The notes: a model not told the origin generated them from the sequence alone. A stretch of 64,000 bases of DNA from Heliocidaris tuberculata (GCA_025618425.1 CM046852.1:3384108-3448107); one strand, 5' to 3'; numbered from the stretch's first letter, positions 9,861-32,479 are shown. Numbers and translations are program-made.

Positions 9861-12129
9861 ATTTTCCCTATTTCGTGTTCAAATCGTAAGGAATTGTGGG
9901 AATGAAAAAATGTTTTATGTATGATATATACATAAAACATTATGTTAATATGAGCCACTAACCAATTATCGAACAGTATTTGACGAGTTTTTGACGTCAT
10001 TCCTCATGAATAAGTATTTATTCAAATTGACCCTCCTAGATCACTGTTCAAATTGGACAAAGCTCCCACAATGCATCCAATGCAAAGCCTATGGTATGTC
10101 AAAGGTCACATATTTAGTTGAGTCTCTAGCCCTCCTTCGGAGGGCATACTGGTATGATCGAATCTCTTTGCGTCAAAGGTTATATATTCTTTATTTCAAT
10201 ATAGCAATTATTCATTTATGTACAATATTGTAATTGTAATATTGTAAATAAATTCTTCAAGTTTGGTGCTTAAAGGCCAAGTCCACAATATCAAGTTGAT
10301 TTGAATAAATAGAGTAAAATTAAACAAGCATAACGGTGAAAATTTTATTGATATCGGATGTAAAATAAGAAAGTTACGGCATTTTGAAGTTTTGCATTAT
10401 ATCTTGAAACAGTGATATGCTTAACATGGGCGGTATGCAAAGAGTGAACCGAATGATGTCACACCCTCACTTTTCCTTATTTATTTTATTATATGAAATA
10501 TCATGTATATTTCAATTTTTTGCGTCAATAATGTAAAACATGGTTTGACTCCTTATGGAACATGTAAAATCATCATTATTGTAACTTATTTTGATACAAG
10601 GGAGAGATTCTTTAGTATCACATCCATTAAAAAAATGAAATATCTGAAATTTCATATAATAAAATACATAAGAAAAAGTGAGTGTGTGACATCATTGGTT
10701 CACTCATTTGCATACCGCCCATGCTATGCATATCACTGTTTCATGAAATAAATCAAAACTTCAAAATGCCGTAACTTTCTTATTTTACGTCGATTTCAGT
10801 GAAATTTTCACTGTTATGCCTGTTTAATTTTACTCTATTTATTCAAATCAACTTGATATTAGTGTTGACTTGGCCTTTAAGCTCCAAACTTGAAGAATTT
10901 ATTTACAATATTACAATATTACAATATTTACAATATTGTACATAAATAAATAATTCCTATATTGATATAAAGAATATATAAATTTGAATAATATTAATAA
11001 ATATAATTATATCAAATTATATTTAACTACAACATATAATAGAAATGTATATTTTCCACCATTTTTTTTTTTTTTTTTTGGAGGGGGTGAAACCTGGGGG
11101 GGGGGATGTTTGTACACACCCTCCCACCTGAAAAGTTGGGGGATGCATACCCCCATCCCCCCCCCCCCCCCCCCGCTATCTACGACCCTGTATAATTCAT
11201 AACGCCAATGTATGACGTTCTTCACATGCGCCTCTCTAACACTGGCCTCACTATTCTGAATAAGCATATCAATATAAACACCTCTTTGCCTCATCTTCGT
11301 CTTGTCCCATTCTATCTCGTTTTTCGTTTTAGTTATTACTGTGAGTATTTCAGAAATTCCTAGGACCTATCATATGTAGGCCTCCATGGTTAAAAAAGGA
11401 ACTTGATAAAGAAATGATAGTATCGGTATCGAAGACTTTTGAAAAATCAATTGTAAAAGGCAATTTCAATAGCCTTGTCCATTAGGCCTACCCTTTGAAA
11501 TGAGCGAACATTACAGCGACGTATAATGTAATCCGAACTAGATTTTTAAGGGATATACAATAGGGTATTGATATTGCCCTTGGGTTTATTTTTCGAAAGT
11601 CTTTGCTATCGATCATGTTTGTTGTTGTTTTTTTGTTTATCGGAGTTGTTGTTGGTAATCATGCCCATAACCTATTTAAGGAGACCTCGCTTCCTATTAT
11701 CTTTATCGTTGATGGCCATGTCTATGTTGATCATGTAGGAACTGTTAAAAACGATTAGACATTACATTTTAACAAAAATGGGGAAGAGAGTGATGAGAGT
11801 CTAAAATTGACAATAAACCTGTATTTTTTCCCCGAATGATTCTCTGTTATGAAGGATTGAGGATTATCAATCCGTTTCCATATGTATATCTATATCCCCC
11901 GCAATTTTCCCCTATTATTTTCTCTCTTTCACATTACTAATCTCTTTCCTCCAATTAATCTCTCACTCATTACTATCAAGAACATAATTCTCTTTTCTCT
12001 CCCTCTCCCCCCCCCCTTTCTCTTCCCCCTCTTTTTCTCTCATCTCTCCCTTCCTGTTAATTCTCTCATTCATTACCAAGAACATAAATCTCTCTTCTCT
12101 CTTCCCTCCCCCTCCCCCCCCCCCCCCCC

Positions 12130-12160
<31 letters not shown>

Positions 12161-12339
12161 GTCCGCTCACCCTCTCCCATCTCACTTCTCTCTTTAGTTA
12201 TAATTTGGTAACCCCTCAGCCTGGGAGGGGAATAATCCCGAACCCTGATTGAGATGTCCAATTGGGTTTTTATACTTTTAAAAGTGCATGCATAGGTGGA
12301 GACTCTCCTTCACCTCAGTTTTTATCGTCCTATCCTAGG
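9861..12339. other. Gene-free stretch dominated by a palindrome and G/C runs
   Basis: This stretch contains the palindrome at 10178-10985 and a T/G/C low-complexity patch at 11060-11175. It also has CT-rich sequence with long C runs at 11990-12160. No exon is supported. Confidence 0.5.
10178..10985. mobile_element. About 0.8-kb palindrome containing a TTAA-type element
   Basis: The inner arms TTAAAGGCCAAGTCCAC (10270) and GACTTGGCCTTTAA (to 10880) define a TTAA-bounded element of about 603 bp (10274-10876). The inverted symmetry continues outward on both sides through AAGAATTTATTTACAAT-like sequence to about 10178 and 10985. Either the element sits at the centre of an older palindrome, or element and flank were duplicated inversely together. 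Half of a related element, with matching words such as CATAACATGGGC, lies at 38776-39030. Confidence 0.75.
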
Positions 12340-12515
12340 GACAAAGTCACTGTTTTCCAATCTAGCCCGTTGCTTAGCCTGCACCCAGGGGATGGGTATA
12401 CCAGATAACGCTGTCCGTCAGTCATTGGTGGTCATCCGCCATGCAGGGATGATAACCCACGACCTTTAGTTCGACAGGCAGATGCTCTACGACTGCGTCA
12501 ACTCGCCTGCACTTT
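12340..12515 (-). mobile_element. tRNA-derived SINE-like element
   Basis: Reading the minus strand from about 12510, GGCGAGTTGACGCAGTCGTA is followed by AGAGCATCTGCC and then GTGGGTTATCATCCC at 12460-12446. These resemble the A and B boxes of RNA polymerase III promoters at tRNA-like spacing. The stems pair imperfectly, so this is a tRNA-derived SINE head, not a working tRNA. The rest of the element would extend towards lower coordinates; its tail end is not defined. Confidence 0.55.
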
Positions 12516-12812
12516 CCTCTCAGCAATCTCCGAGGGCCCCTTGATAATTATGCCCATCGCTATTCTGGGCAGGGGGGGCCACGGGGGTAGGGATAATGAA
12601 TTTTAGAGAATCAAAATATGAATGGAAATGCGGGTGAGGAAAGAATGGTCTATACAGGGAGATACTTCCCGACATGAAGGTTCTACGACACATGCATGCT
12701 CCGGTGACAATAATTACTCCGCAGTCAATATCCCACACTAATCGAATTCTTAACTTCAATGTCCCACACTAATCGAATTCTTAACTTCAACCCGGGACCA
12801 AACATTATACCT

Positions 12813-12925
12813 ATCCCCCTAAACCTAACTCTAAACCTAACCCTAAAACTAACCCTAAACCTAACCCTAATCCTAACCCTAAACCTAACCCTAAACCTAA
12901 CCCTAAAACTAACCCCTAAACCTAA
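12813..12925 (+). repeat. Degenerate telomere-like array 1
   Basis: Alternating CCTAAAC / CTAACC units follow a duplicated 31-bp sequence (12728-12790) that contains CACTAATCGAATTCTTAAC. The units resemble TTAGGG-type telomere repeats with an extra base in alternate copies. The array stops where an (AATTC)n sequence begins. Confidence 0.85.
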
Positions 12926-13232
12926 CTTCAATTCAATTCAATTCAATTCAAAAATGGTCTTTATTAACATACAAACATGAAGCAAAATATATTAATCGTA
13001 CATGAAAAGCAGCCTCAGCTGGAATATTCATGTTTACATGTTCATAGGCACAAAATTCATAAAAGACTAAACATGTAAAAAAGGTATACATTGCACAGGT
13101 TTTCATAAAAAATGGTAACATGTAAAAGTCGTTATTAATTGCATGTAAAAAGATTGAAATATATACATTCATAACAGTCGACTTGCCGGGGGAGGAGACT
13201 AGCACTTAGTGCATAAACCTGTGATAAAAGTG

Positions 13233-13295
<63 letters not shown>

Positions 13296-13529
13296 TTTTC
13301 AACATTTGTTGAGTAAATCAACTAAAAAGGGCAATGGACTATTTTTAAACCGTTTTGTTCTATATAGCTTGAAATTGCTGATAAGTATGCATACGGCGAA
13401 GAGATATGTTAGTGTGTTTTTTTCTGAGGTAACCATGTCTGACAAAAAGGGTGATTTGAAAATGATTTTGCAAATTTTATACACAGTACTAGTCTCCTCT
13501 CCTCAAGAGTTGGTAAGTTACATACTTGA
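12926..13529. mobile_element. Insert splitting the telomere-like array, possible LINE 3' end
   Basis: This segment begins with (TTCAA)4 followed by AATGGTCTTTATTAACA, and telomere-like repeats resume right after it. A short simple-repeat tail next to unique sequence is typical of a non-LTR retrotransposon 3' end inserted on the opposite strand. No reverse transcriptase is encoded. It contains the GA microsatellite. Confidence 0.45.
13236..13291. repeat. (GA)n microsatellite
   Basis: About 55 bp of GA dinucleotides contain two AAA interruptions. Confidence 0.95.
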
Positions 13530-13702
13530 CATAAACCTAACCTTAAACCTAACCTAAAACTAACCCCTAAACCTAACCCTAAAACTAACCCTAAACCTAA
13601 CCCTTAACCTAACCCTAAACCTATCCCTAAACCTAACCCCTAAACCTAACTCTTAACCTAACCCTAAACTTACTTCCTGAAACCCTATCGTAACCCTAAC
13701 CC
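13530..13702 (+). repeat. Degenerate telomere-like array 2
   Basis: CCTAAACCTAACC-type units continue the array broken at 12925. The right flank reads GGAGCAATTACTGTCACC. The same order in reverse, a telomere-like run joined to GGAGCAATTGTCACAGGAGC, is seen at 27805-27890. Confidence 0.85.
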
Positions 13703-14644
13703 TTTGATAAAATAAAGCCAGGAGCAATTACTGTCACCGAAGCATTATGTCGGCACACCTCTCTGTGATCTAAATAGATTGTAGAGCAGAATAAGTTGTG
13801 GTTTTTTTTCAGTCTATAGGCCTATACACGTAAAGAATAAACCAACAAATTTTCTTAAGTTTGAAAATTTTACTATCCATCATGCAAAAAACAAATCAAA
13901 ATGAATGAAAGCAGGAATAAAGAAATACATGTATAAGTAAATAATTGAATAAATAAATAGATATATAAATCAGTAAATAAGAGAGTAATTCAAGACTACA
14001 CTTCAATAGAAAGTCGATTACCATTCTTACTAATAAGGTATTAAAAATGGAAGCGATTTGATTTTCATCTAAATGCACTTTACGAACTTCATTGAAATAA
14101 AGATCACTTCATACACGTATCAACATGATCAGGTGAGGACATGTAATAGCCGAAAAGCCATTTCTTAATATAACATTTCTCTGCTAGCTGTAGCTCCATG
14201 GTTAACCTTAATACCCCTGCTATCTCTTAAGGCAATGGTTTTTTTAAAAGTCCACTCTAAAGGGAATTGGGCGTTGGACCAAATCTAGACCAAAATTTAT
14301 CTTGCCGACACTGTGAGGGTGCCAACATTTTCCAAGTTAAAACACCCCTCAACTTACAAATTACATTCGAGATTTATACAGGAAGCAAATGTTGATGTTA
14401 TGATGTCCTTTTATAACATTGTATGGCTTGTTGATATTTTTTGGAATTTCGAGACAACTTTTTTGAAATGTTCTTGAGCTTTCGCTTTGGATTGCTTTTC
14501 ATCTTTGAAATGGTTAACACAATCGAAATAAAAATAAAATAAAATAAATAAATCTCCTTTCACGGATGTAGGTCTACAAGAATGATGGATAGCTCTAGCT
14601 CTACAAACAGTTGGCCTGAATACTACAGTGTTGATCACTCTGCT

Positions 14645-15225
14645 CAGTGGCGATTTAGGGGGGGGGAATCCCGGCCCGTGCCCCCCCCCCCTTTGAAAGA
14701 AAAGTATGCATTGTGCCCCCCCTTTTTTTTATTGTGTCCCTCTTATAGAACTGATAACCCTTTTTTTTTTGGTGCTTGTCAGAGGAAATTTGGACCCCAT
14801 AAAACCTTACCCCCCCCCCCCTCCATGAGCGACCATTGGAGGGCTGGGTAAACATGGTAAAAAAAAATTCTTGTTGAGCAAGAAGCGCGTCCATTTGTTT
14901 TAAAAGCAAATGCGCGTGCACGTACAAATATGGGTCATTTCAGGGTCATTTGTTGATTTGTACCATGACTAATTATGAACTGGCTTGTAGTTTTGCATTA
15001 TAACTGAAGAGGCCAACCATGATGTAATTAAGAAAAACAAACAACCCATAAATACATCATTGGTGGATCTAGGGATTCCTATAAGCAAAACTAAATCTGA
15101 CTTAAATTTATACCCAAAAGGCACCTGAAAAAAAAGGTGATAATTTTTTTACTTTGAATAGAAGTTTCGGACTCGAGCCCCCCCCCCTCCCCCCCCCCCC
15201 CCCTGAAATACTGGATCCACCACTG
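14645..15225. mobile_element. Putative hAT-like element with CAGTGGCG / CCACCACTG ends
   Basis: The left end is CAGTGGCGATTTAGGGGG and the right end is CTGGATCCACCACTG. Long G and C runs lie just inside the ends. Similar starts occur at 15731 (CAGTGGCGGATCCGGGG) and 18909. No matching 8-bp duplication is visible here, so the limits are uncertain. Confidence 0.45.
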
Positions 15226-15288
15226 TAAATGAATACATGCAATATATAAAACTTGAAGCATTCTTAAAGCTACAACGCAAGATGCAAA

Positions 15289-17562
15289 TTAGCATGATGC
15301 AATTCCAATAGGCTCAATTATCCCCCAATCATCACAGGCGGCCCTGGCACCGGCCACAGCCGCGCCTACCACGGCAGGTACCGTGGAGCCAATCCCAGCG
15401 GCTCCAGCCGCTTGAAGCACCGCTACAGTACTCCCAGCAAGCACACCTCCGCCGTTGGCGATGGCCGCAGAGGACATCATACCGGCAGCCATGGATCCGG
15501 CAGCAATACCAGACGAGGTGTATCCGACAGCAGCGAGACCAACGGGTCCAGCAACGGTGACTGCTGCGGCTGCTCCTACGCCCCACAAGATGGCTTTAAA
15601 TAGGCCGGCATTGGCGCCGTTCCTGTTTGAGATTTGTTTAGAGACAGGAAAAAGAGAAATAATTTAAATCAGAGATTGATATTGGTGTTCAGAAATTCAA
15701 AAGAGTTACCATTCTGAAATGTCTGAGGATCAGTGGCGGATCCGGGGGGGGGGGGGGGGTTGGGGGGACAAGTGCTCCCGGGCCGTCCATTAAATCCAAT
15801 CTGACGAGTATTAAAAGAAAAAAAGTGACCCCATCATTTTGTGCCACCCCACCTGAGAATGTAATCACTTTATTTTGGAGCTATTTCAGAAAAAAAATAA
15901 AAATCTAACAAATAATTCTTTTTTTTTAAATTGTGTAGCTTGCTTGTTTGTGAATTTTTTTGGACTAAATTAGCTGCAAACCCCTTTCCCCTTTTTGCGA
16001 TTCGAAGTGCCCCCCCCCCCTCCCCGGCGTATAGAATGATCCACCTATGCATGCTTACATCAGGTTATGATAGCAGGGGCGGCGCCAGGGAATTTTAATA
16101 GGAGGGGCAAGACGACATAAAGATGACGTCATATTTTTTCTCCATTAAATAACAGGGGTAATATAGAGTTATATGTTTAAAGCTCATAGCCAGTCTCGGT
16201 AGCAAAAATCATTCTGGCAAGAAACTTATCTGAAATAGTCACATACTATTCTCCTTTTATCATAAGACATATGTACGAGATTATTTAACATTCCATTCAC
16301 GATTTCGAACAAATTTTAGTGTAGATATCTATAAGAAACGCTTGGTAACGGCTTTTCACTGCCTCACGCTAAGACCATATCCACCCGAAGGTTCCCCGCA
16401 CACTAAACCCAGCGCTTCGCATTATGTGTAGCGTATTCTACACACACACAGCAATCCTCATGTAAGTAGTGTGTGTGTGTGGTCGTTGTTTAAATTTACA
16501 TCCCCTCTTTTTGGGGCCAGGGATTTTTATTACTTTTCACCTCTCATTCGATAAATATTTCACTTGAGGAAGAAAAAACTTCACAGCATCTTAGTTATGT
16601 TAGTACCCTGCTGTTTATTAAGTAAAATCAAGGAAATCTCACGAAAAGTTTTTGAGGGCTTCCCAAAACTATCTGTTACCTTTAAAGGAAACCAAAACCC
16701 CAAGGAGAGAATCCATGTTATTGGAAAGTGAAAATTCAGAGAAGCACTTTACAAAAAGTTTCATTAAAATTGGTTAAAAAATGAGAGAGTTATGGAAGTT
16801 TGAAAAGTCTCGTTTTACTTTCTATGGGGATCCTCAAATTGGCAAAATTGCTTCAAAATGGCTGATTTTGTGAACAACTCTCCATTTGTTTTGTACACAG
16901 ATTTTCAGATTTTCCCCATTATCTCTCAGGGTGCTCCATGTCTCCTCCTGAACTCGACATATGTGGTGTAAAATACATTTTCCCATTATATATGTTGAGC
17001 TCAGAAGGAGATTAACTGCACCTTGAAAGATAATGGGGAAAATCTGAAAATCTGTGTACAAAACAAATGGAGAGTTGTTCACAAAATCAGCCATTTTGAA
17101 GCAATTTTGCCAATTTGAGGATCCCCATAGAAAGTAAAATGAGACTTTTCAAACTTCCATAACTCTCTCATTTTTTAACCAATTTTAATGAAACTTTTTG
17201 TAAAGTGCTTCTCTGAATTCTCACTTTCCAATAACATTGATTCTCTCCTTGGGTTTTGGTTTCCTTTAAGACATCTCTTTTTAATACTCCTCTTTCTTCT
17301 TTCTTCCCTTTTCTTCCCTTTTGTTCCTCCTTTTTTTTTTTTTTTTTTTCTTTTTTTAAATATTTTTTCACTACTTGAAAAATCATAGGGGGGCGGTCGC
17401 CCCCTCTGCCCCCCTGTAGCGCCGCCCCTGTATGATAGTCGTTCAAGGAGAGTCCCTGTCAGTCATGAACAAAGACGACTAAAATAAAGTGGATAGAAAT
17501 GATACTAAAAGTAATACTTACAAAATGAGGAGCACCAGGAAGCATACAGCGAACTTCTTCAT
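15289..17562 (-). CDS. IFI27/IFI6-like (ISG12 family) small hydrophobic protein with signal peptide
   Basis: Two exons on the minus strand, 17562-17522 and 15622-15289, encode 124 residues. Exon 1 encodes MKKFAVCFLVLLI and ends ATTTT|GTAAGT. Exon 2 follows AAACAG, and TT+G completes Leu14. Residues 1 to about 19 look like a cleavable signal peptide (hydrophobic core, then NGANA). The mature part carries the conserved glycine/alanine-rich core of the Ifi-6-16 family: VGYTSSGIAAGSMAAGMMSS, AIANGGGVLAGSTVAVLQAA, then a second hydrophobic stretch and a C-terminal tail with two cysteines. Vertebrate members are interferon-induced and act at mitochondria or the ER in apoptosis and antiviral defence; a role here is inference. 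The length fits the family. The intron (15623-17521) is mostly transposon: a start-like end at 15731 and a full hAT-like element at 16074-17430. I see no interferon-response element or clear AATAAA. The GC-rich second exon stands out from its AT-rich surroundings. Confidence 0.9.
16170..16660 (+). repeat. Interspersed repeat A, copy 2
   Basis: This copy is nearly identical to 5290-5690 and runs further, to CTTCCCAAAACTATCTG. Position 16600-16607 (TTAGTACC) is the empty site of the hAT-like copy at 22143-23359. Confidence 0.85.
16686..17265. mobile_element. 580-bp TTAA-flanked palindromic element
   Basis: The ends AGGAAACCAAAACCCC and GGGTTTTGGTTTCCT are inverted, and the symmetry covers nearly the whole element around a centre near 16976. 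TTAA flanks both sides (16682-16685 and 17266-17269). The related repeat at 22057-22060 shows the unfilled TTAA. TTAA targeting is known for piggyBac and Kolobok elements; which one applies is not decided. Confidence 0.85.
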
Positions 17563-17653
17563 GATTAATAAGATGGTGGTTTGCTTTCAGCTGAAACTGG
17601 TGGTGGCAAAAGAGAGATAAAAAGAACTTGATAATGAAGAAAAGGGAAACAGA

Positions 17654-17686
<33 letters not shown>

Positions 17687-17751
17687 AATGGTGGATGGTG
17701 ATTCATCCTTTCATAGTTTAGCGCCCAACCAGTTTCTGCTAAAGCATTTAA

Positions 17752-18097
17752 AGGGAAGCTTGAGTTCTGGGAAAGGTAAAAAATAATTTGTTAGCTTTCT
17801 CATTCTTTTGATGTTAGTTTGGAAGATTTTCGAAAAAGATATGTCCCCTGAAAAGGATTGCTCTTCAAAATAATGCTCTCACATTCAAAATATGAGAAAA
17901 AAAAGCAGCTGAAATGTTCGGGCCGAACATTTGCCTGAAGTTCCATATACATATTTCTGTGTGCAGAGCATGTGACTCTCAGCAGGATTGAGTCAAATTT
18001 GTTATAATTCTTATGTGCTATATAATCAACCTTTCCCAATTGCTTTGAGACAGTTTCTTTCACAATTCAGTCTCATGACCAAAACTTAGCTTTATCT
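17752..18097. mobile_element. 346-bp TTAA-flanked element
   Basis: The left end is AGGGAAGCTTGAGTTCTGG and the right end is the inverse of AGATAAAGCTAAGTTTTGG. TTAA lies on both sides (17748-17751 and 18098-18101). Reverse or partial copies lie at about 25618-25830, 32480-32930 and 56184-56500, sharing words such as CCTTTTCAGGGGACAT. It lies just upstream of the IFI27-like start codon (17562). Confidence 0.75.
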
Positions 18098-18101
18098 TTA
18101 A

Positions 18102-19950
18102 AGGCGCAGCTTGAGATAAAAAAAAAAAAAAAAACGACCTCTAGAGAAAAGGTGAAAAGGGTTAAAGAACAAAGAAGACAGAAAACATGAACAAGAAGGA
18201 AAGAAGAGGAACTAAAGAAGAGGGGGGAAAATAAGGATGAAGCTAGGACTTGGAAAAGAGAAGAAAACTATAAAAGGAGGAAAAAGACTAAGAAGAAGAT
18301 TATGAAAGCTTTCAAACTACAAGAGGTAATATCGACGTGGAGATCAAATAATTCATTCACAATATTACATTTTCTTTACTTATCTATTTTTGTCCTAAAA
18401 TAATCCCAGTCTTAGCATATCTTTACGAGAGGACTGCACGGACCTAATAATTATGTTATACTATGTAATCTTTTTGTTCGATTTCTTTGGCGCTTCTTCT
18501 TAAATCAGGTGGATACGGGGGGGGGGGGGGGGGGGAGGGGGTGAACGGCCACCCTCCTCCCCAATGCGTAAAAACACATACATTGAGCCGTTTGAGGGGC
18601 AGAAATACTGCCCCTCTTTGTATAATTAATGCTTTGGGTACCTTGGGAGTTGGGAGGGCCGGAGGAATTCCAGCGGGGGGGGGGGGGGGGGGTAATAGCG
18701 GGGTCACAATATTATGGATTCGTGTTTGTTAGTTTTTTTGCTTCTAGCTTCCCGCCTCTACTCCATGATTTATGGGTGAGTGACAATGTGAGAGGGAAAA
18801 CAAGGACTTATCACAGCCCATTTTGAAAATGTCCACTATCTAAAACTGACATGAAACCCGGCCTCAATCCCTCCTCCTCAGAGGCATTCATCAACCATAC
18901 CGATGATTTTTAGTGGCTGATCCAGGAGGTGGGGGGGGGGGGGGCCAAACCTAAAAGGTGGCATATCTTGAAGCGACAACATGCAGGGGAAAACGTGCTC
19001 CTGTGCCCTCTCTTCTGCCTACTTTGAGTAGATATGCCCCCCCTTCTTTTAATTTTACTGTGCTTGTCAGAGAGTTTGGGACCGCCTATCAGAGAACTCT
19101 GGATAAGGCCGTCAATGATTATAATGAAAAAAGACACTATCATGTTGTCAAAAAAAATTAAACAAGTAAAACCGTATAGTAATCTAAGAATGTAATGTCT
19201 AACGTTCGATCCGCTATAAGCAGAGGAATGAAAAATGAAATGCGGCCTGCAGGTCGGATCTGCTCGTGTCCAAACTCCAAAGTATAATAAAATAAATAAT
19301 ATAGAATCTAGGAATAATAACATCAAATAATCACTCTCTCTCTCTCTCTCTACTTACGATTCCAAGCTGGGTATCAATACTATTCCTCGCTCAGTGCAAT
19401 GAATTAATGTCGTAATTGTTATTCTTTTTATAACATTTTTTAGTGACGTGTCATAACGGTCGGTATTCTCCACTATACAGAATTTAAAGAAAGATATTCC
19501 ACTCACTTCGATTTGTACTCACTCAGCCACTGTGACTGCCCTTGAAGCTTTAGTATAATAAAATAGTTTTGTGCCCCTCACCCGGCCTGTTCATGTCGTA
19601 CCATCTACTCACGAAAAAAAAAAAAAATAGAATAAATGCACAATGAACCATGTAACAGCTTCAAAAGGCAAAAGCAATTTTTTAAAAGCCGTAGAGAGCT
19701 ATGTTACAGACTTTGTTGATACAAAAGCCTTTATACCATTCTACACGAAGAAGTTTGTCTTTGTTTAGAAAGTCATTGACATGTTTATATTTTTGTGCGT
19801 TGGTATTCCCCACGATCGATCTGGGTGTGAAGGGCGGACCCAGAAATACCCATTACATTACGTCACGTCTCTTCAGTCTCTGACTATCTGCCCCTCTCCT
19901 CTCCCCGTCTTCCACCCCCCCCCCTCTCTCTCTCTCTCTCTCTGTCTTTG

Positions 19951-19982
<32 letters not shown>

Positions 19983-20460
19983 TCTTTGCCCCCCCCCTCT
20001 CTCTCTCTAATAATACATAGGCCTATATTTGTCCCATCTTCCTCTCCCCTTCTGGTGGTCGGAGGAGCTGGTGGTAGTGGTGGTGGAGGAGGAGGAGGAG
20101 GTGGTGGTCGTGGTCGTGTTAGTGTAGGTGGGGGTGGGGGCTTGGTCATGTCTATGCTAATCATGTAGGAACTGTGAAAATATGATTAGACATAAAAACA
20201 AATGGAGAAGAGAGTGATATTAGAGTTGTTTATCAGGTTGAAAAATAAACCAAACTGCATGGCCTGCAGTCAGTGCATATGATATCTCGGATAAACTTGT
20301 TGCAACTCAAAAAATCAAATGCAAGTCCCGGGCCCCGGGCCAAATACGCGATCCTAATATTGGTTGAAAATCAAGTTGCGTTTAAACGCAACTTTGTTTA
20401 TTGGTTGGTTTGAAATCGGATTTTTCATGCAAATTACTTTTTTTTAAAAATTGACTTGAC
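18102..20460. other. Gene-free stretch between IFI27-like gene and TMEM9
   Basis: This holds poly-G tracts at 18518-18540 and 18676-18692, another GGGGG-rich repeat end near 18909-18942, and CT microsatellites at 19335 and 19925-20010. It also has G/T-rich sequence near 20070-20140. Glycine- or proline-rich frames come from these. No exon is supported. Confidence 0.5.
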
Positions 20461-20633
20461 CTGGGCCTGGCCTGGGCAATCGAGCGCGCGCGCGAGAGAC
20501 GTACGGCCGTCGCGCGTGCTAACCATAGGTGCTAACTAGAGAGTAGAGTGCATAGGTAGTAGAGTGGCCGGGGAAATTCCGATCACTTTTCAAAATACAC
20601 TGAATTCACGACAGCTTCACCAATACGAGAGAG
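20461..20633 (+). promoter_or_regulatory. CpG-rich promoter-like region of TMEM9
   Basis: Immediately upstream of the TMEM9 start codon the sequence becomes rich in CpG (GAGCGCGCGCGCGAGAG, CCGTCGCGCGTG), in contrast to the AT-rich surroundings. No TATA box or named factor site is clear. The position and composition suggest a promoter and 5' untranslated region. Confidence 0.5.
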
Positions 20634-31636
<11,003 letters not shown>

Positions 31637-32080
31637 GTCATTGGTTTATATTGCCATTTGGTCTTGTACCAGCCTGTGTAATCATGTCTGGTTTATACCC
31701 ATTGGCCCGTATTCTGCTAAAAATTAAACCTGTCTGTGGGTCTAAAGTCAGTTCTAACAAAGGAAGTTAGAACGAGGTCTGAGTTTTCCTTTTAGTTGAA
31801 CACCAACAAATATGTATTCTATCCCATATGTCTAATACAGTGGAACCTCGTTATAAAGAACACTGTTATAACACACTCTCGTTATATCAAGGTAATTTTG
31901 CCGGGCCTACTTTTTTTACCCCTGATGTAACAAGGTTTCAATATAAAGAGGTAATTTCCTTGCCCCCAAGAAGTTTGGTATAATGAGGTTGCTCTGTCAC
32001 AATTTGCCATGTGTCCAGCTTGTGTAATCCCATTTGGGTTTGTATTCTCGAAAGCTGCCTAACTTACGGCCAGGGGAGCG

Positions 32081-32213
32081 TTTCATCAAGCGTTTTGTCA
32101 GTGATTTTTACCGACAAATTTGCTCTCAGCCAATCAGATGCAAGGATTTCAGTAGCTTATAACAGTTGTCGGATAAATATCACTGACAAAATGCTTGATG
32201 AAACGCTCCCCAG
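32081..32213. mobile_element. Short palindromic element, hairpin family copy 3
   Basis: The arms CAGGGGAGCGTTTCATCAAG and CTTGATGAAACGCTCCCC are as in copy 1, but the core (GCTCTCAGCCAATCAGATGC) is in the opposite orientation. Confidence 0.85.
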
Positions 32214-32479
32214 GTTGCAACCCCATTTAAGAGTGGGTAGTTAGTCCATCAATTTATGGAGTGCCAAATGTCAACCTCTTCGTTCTGTAGAAATCGCCAT
32301 AATTCTGATACTAAATGAAAATACAAGAAAAAAAATAACAATAAAACTTGTCGCTGGGGAATTAATTTCTCATTTTCAATTCATAACCAAATTGCTTTTT
32401 AAAAAATAATTTGCTTATTTGCGTAATTACAGTAGTCCATACAGAAATTTTAATAAGGGGTTGACACTTGGCCTTCTAT

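Larger units (their letters stand above)
12516..14644. other. Gene-free stretch of telomere-like and simple repeats
   Basis: This stretch holds the two telomere-like arrays, the interrupting segment between them, a GA microsatellite and AT-rich unique sequence from about 13710 to 14640. Isoleucine/asparagine-rich or charged-repeat frames here are products of the repeats. Confidence 0.5.
16074..17430. mobile_element. 1.36-kb hAT-like element with 8-bp duplication TATGATAG
   Basis: The ends are CAGGGGCGGCGCC and GCGCCGCCCCTG, flanked on both sides by TATGATAG (16066-16073 and 17431-17438). An 8-bp duplication with CAG...CTG ends is characteristic of hAT elements. No transposase is encoded. Its interior is a copy of interspersed repeat A (16170-16660) and a TTAA element (16686-17265). 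It lies in the single intron of the IFI27-like gene. Confidence 0.9.

Noticed and set aside
12434..12510. Functional tRNA gene
   Set aside because: A- and B-box-like words are present, but the stems do not pair as a standard cloverleaf and no intact acceptor stem is seen; a SINE head fits better.
12725..12980. Arg/Val and Asn/Leu repeat proteins on the two strands
   Set aside because: Translation of the telomere-like CCTAAC-type repeat.
12785..13702. Telomere-like arrays as a true chromosome end
   Set aside because: They are degenerate, interrupted, repeated elsewhere with the same flanks, and sit between other sequences.
16834..17094. 86-codon minus-strand open frame
   Set aside because: Both ends of the frame are the arms of the TTAA palindrome; not a gene.
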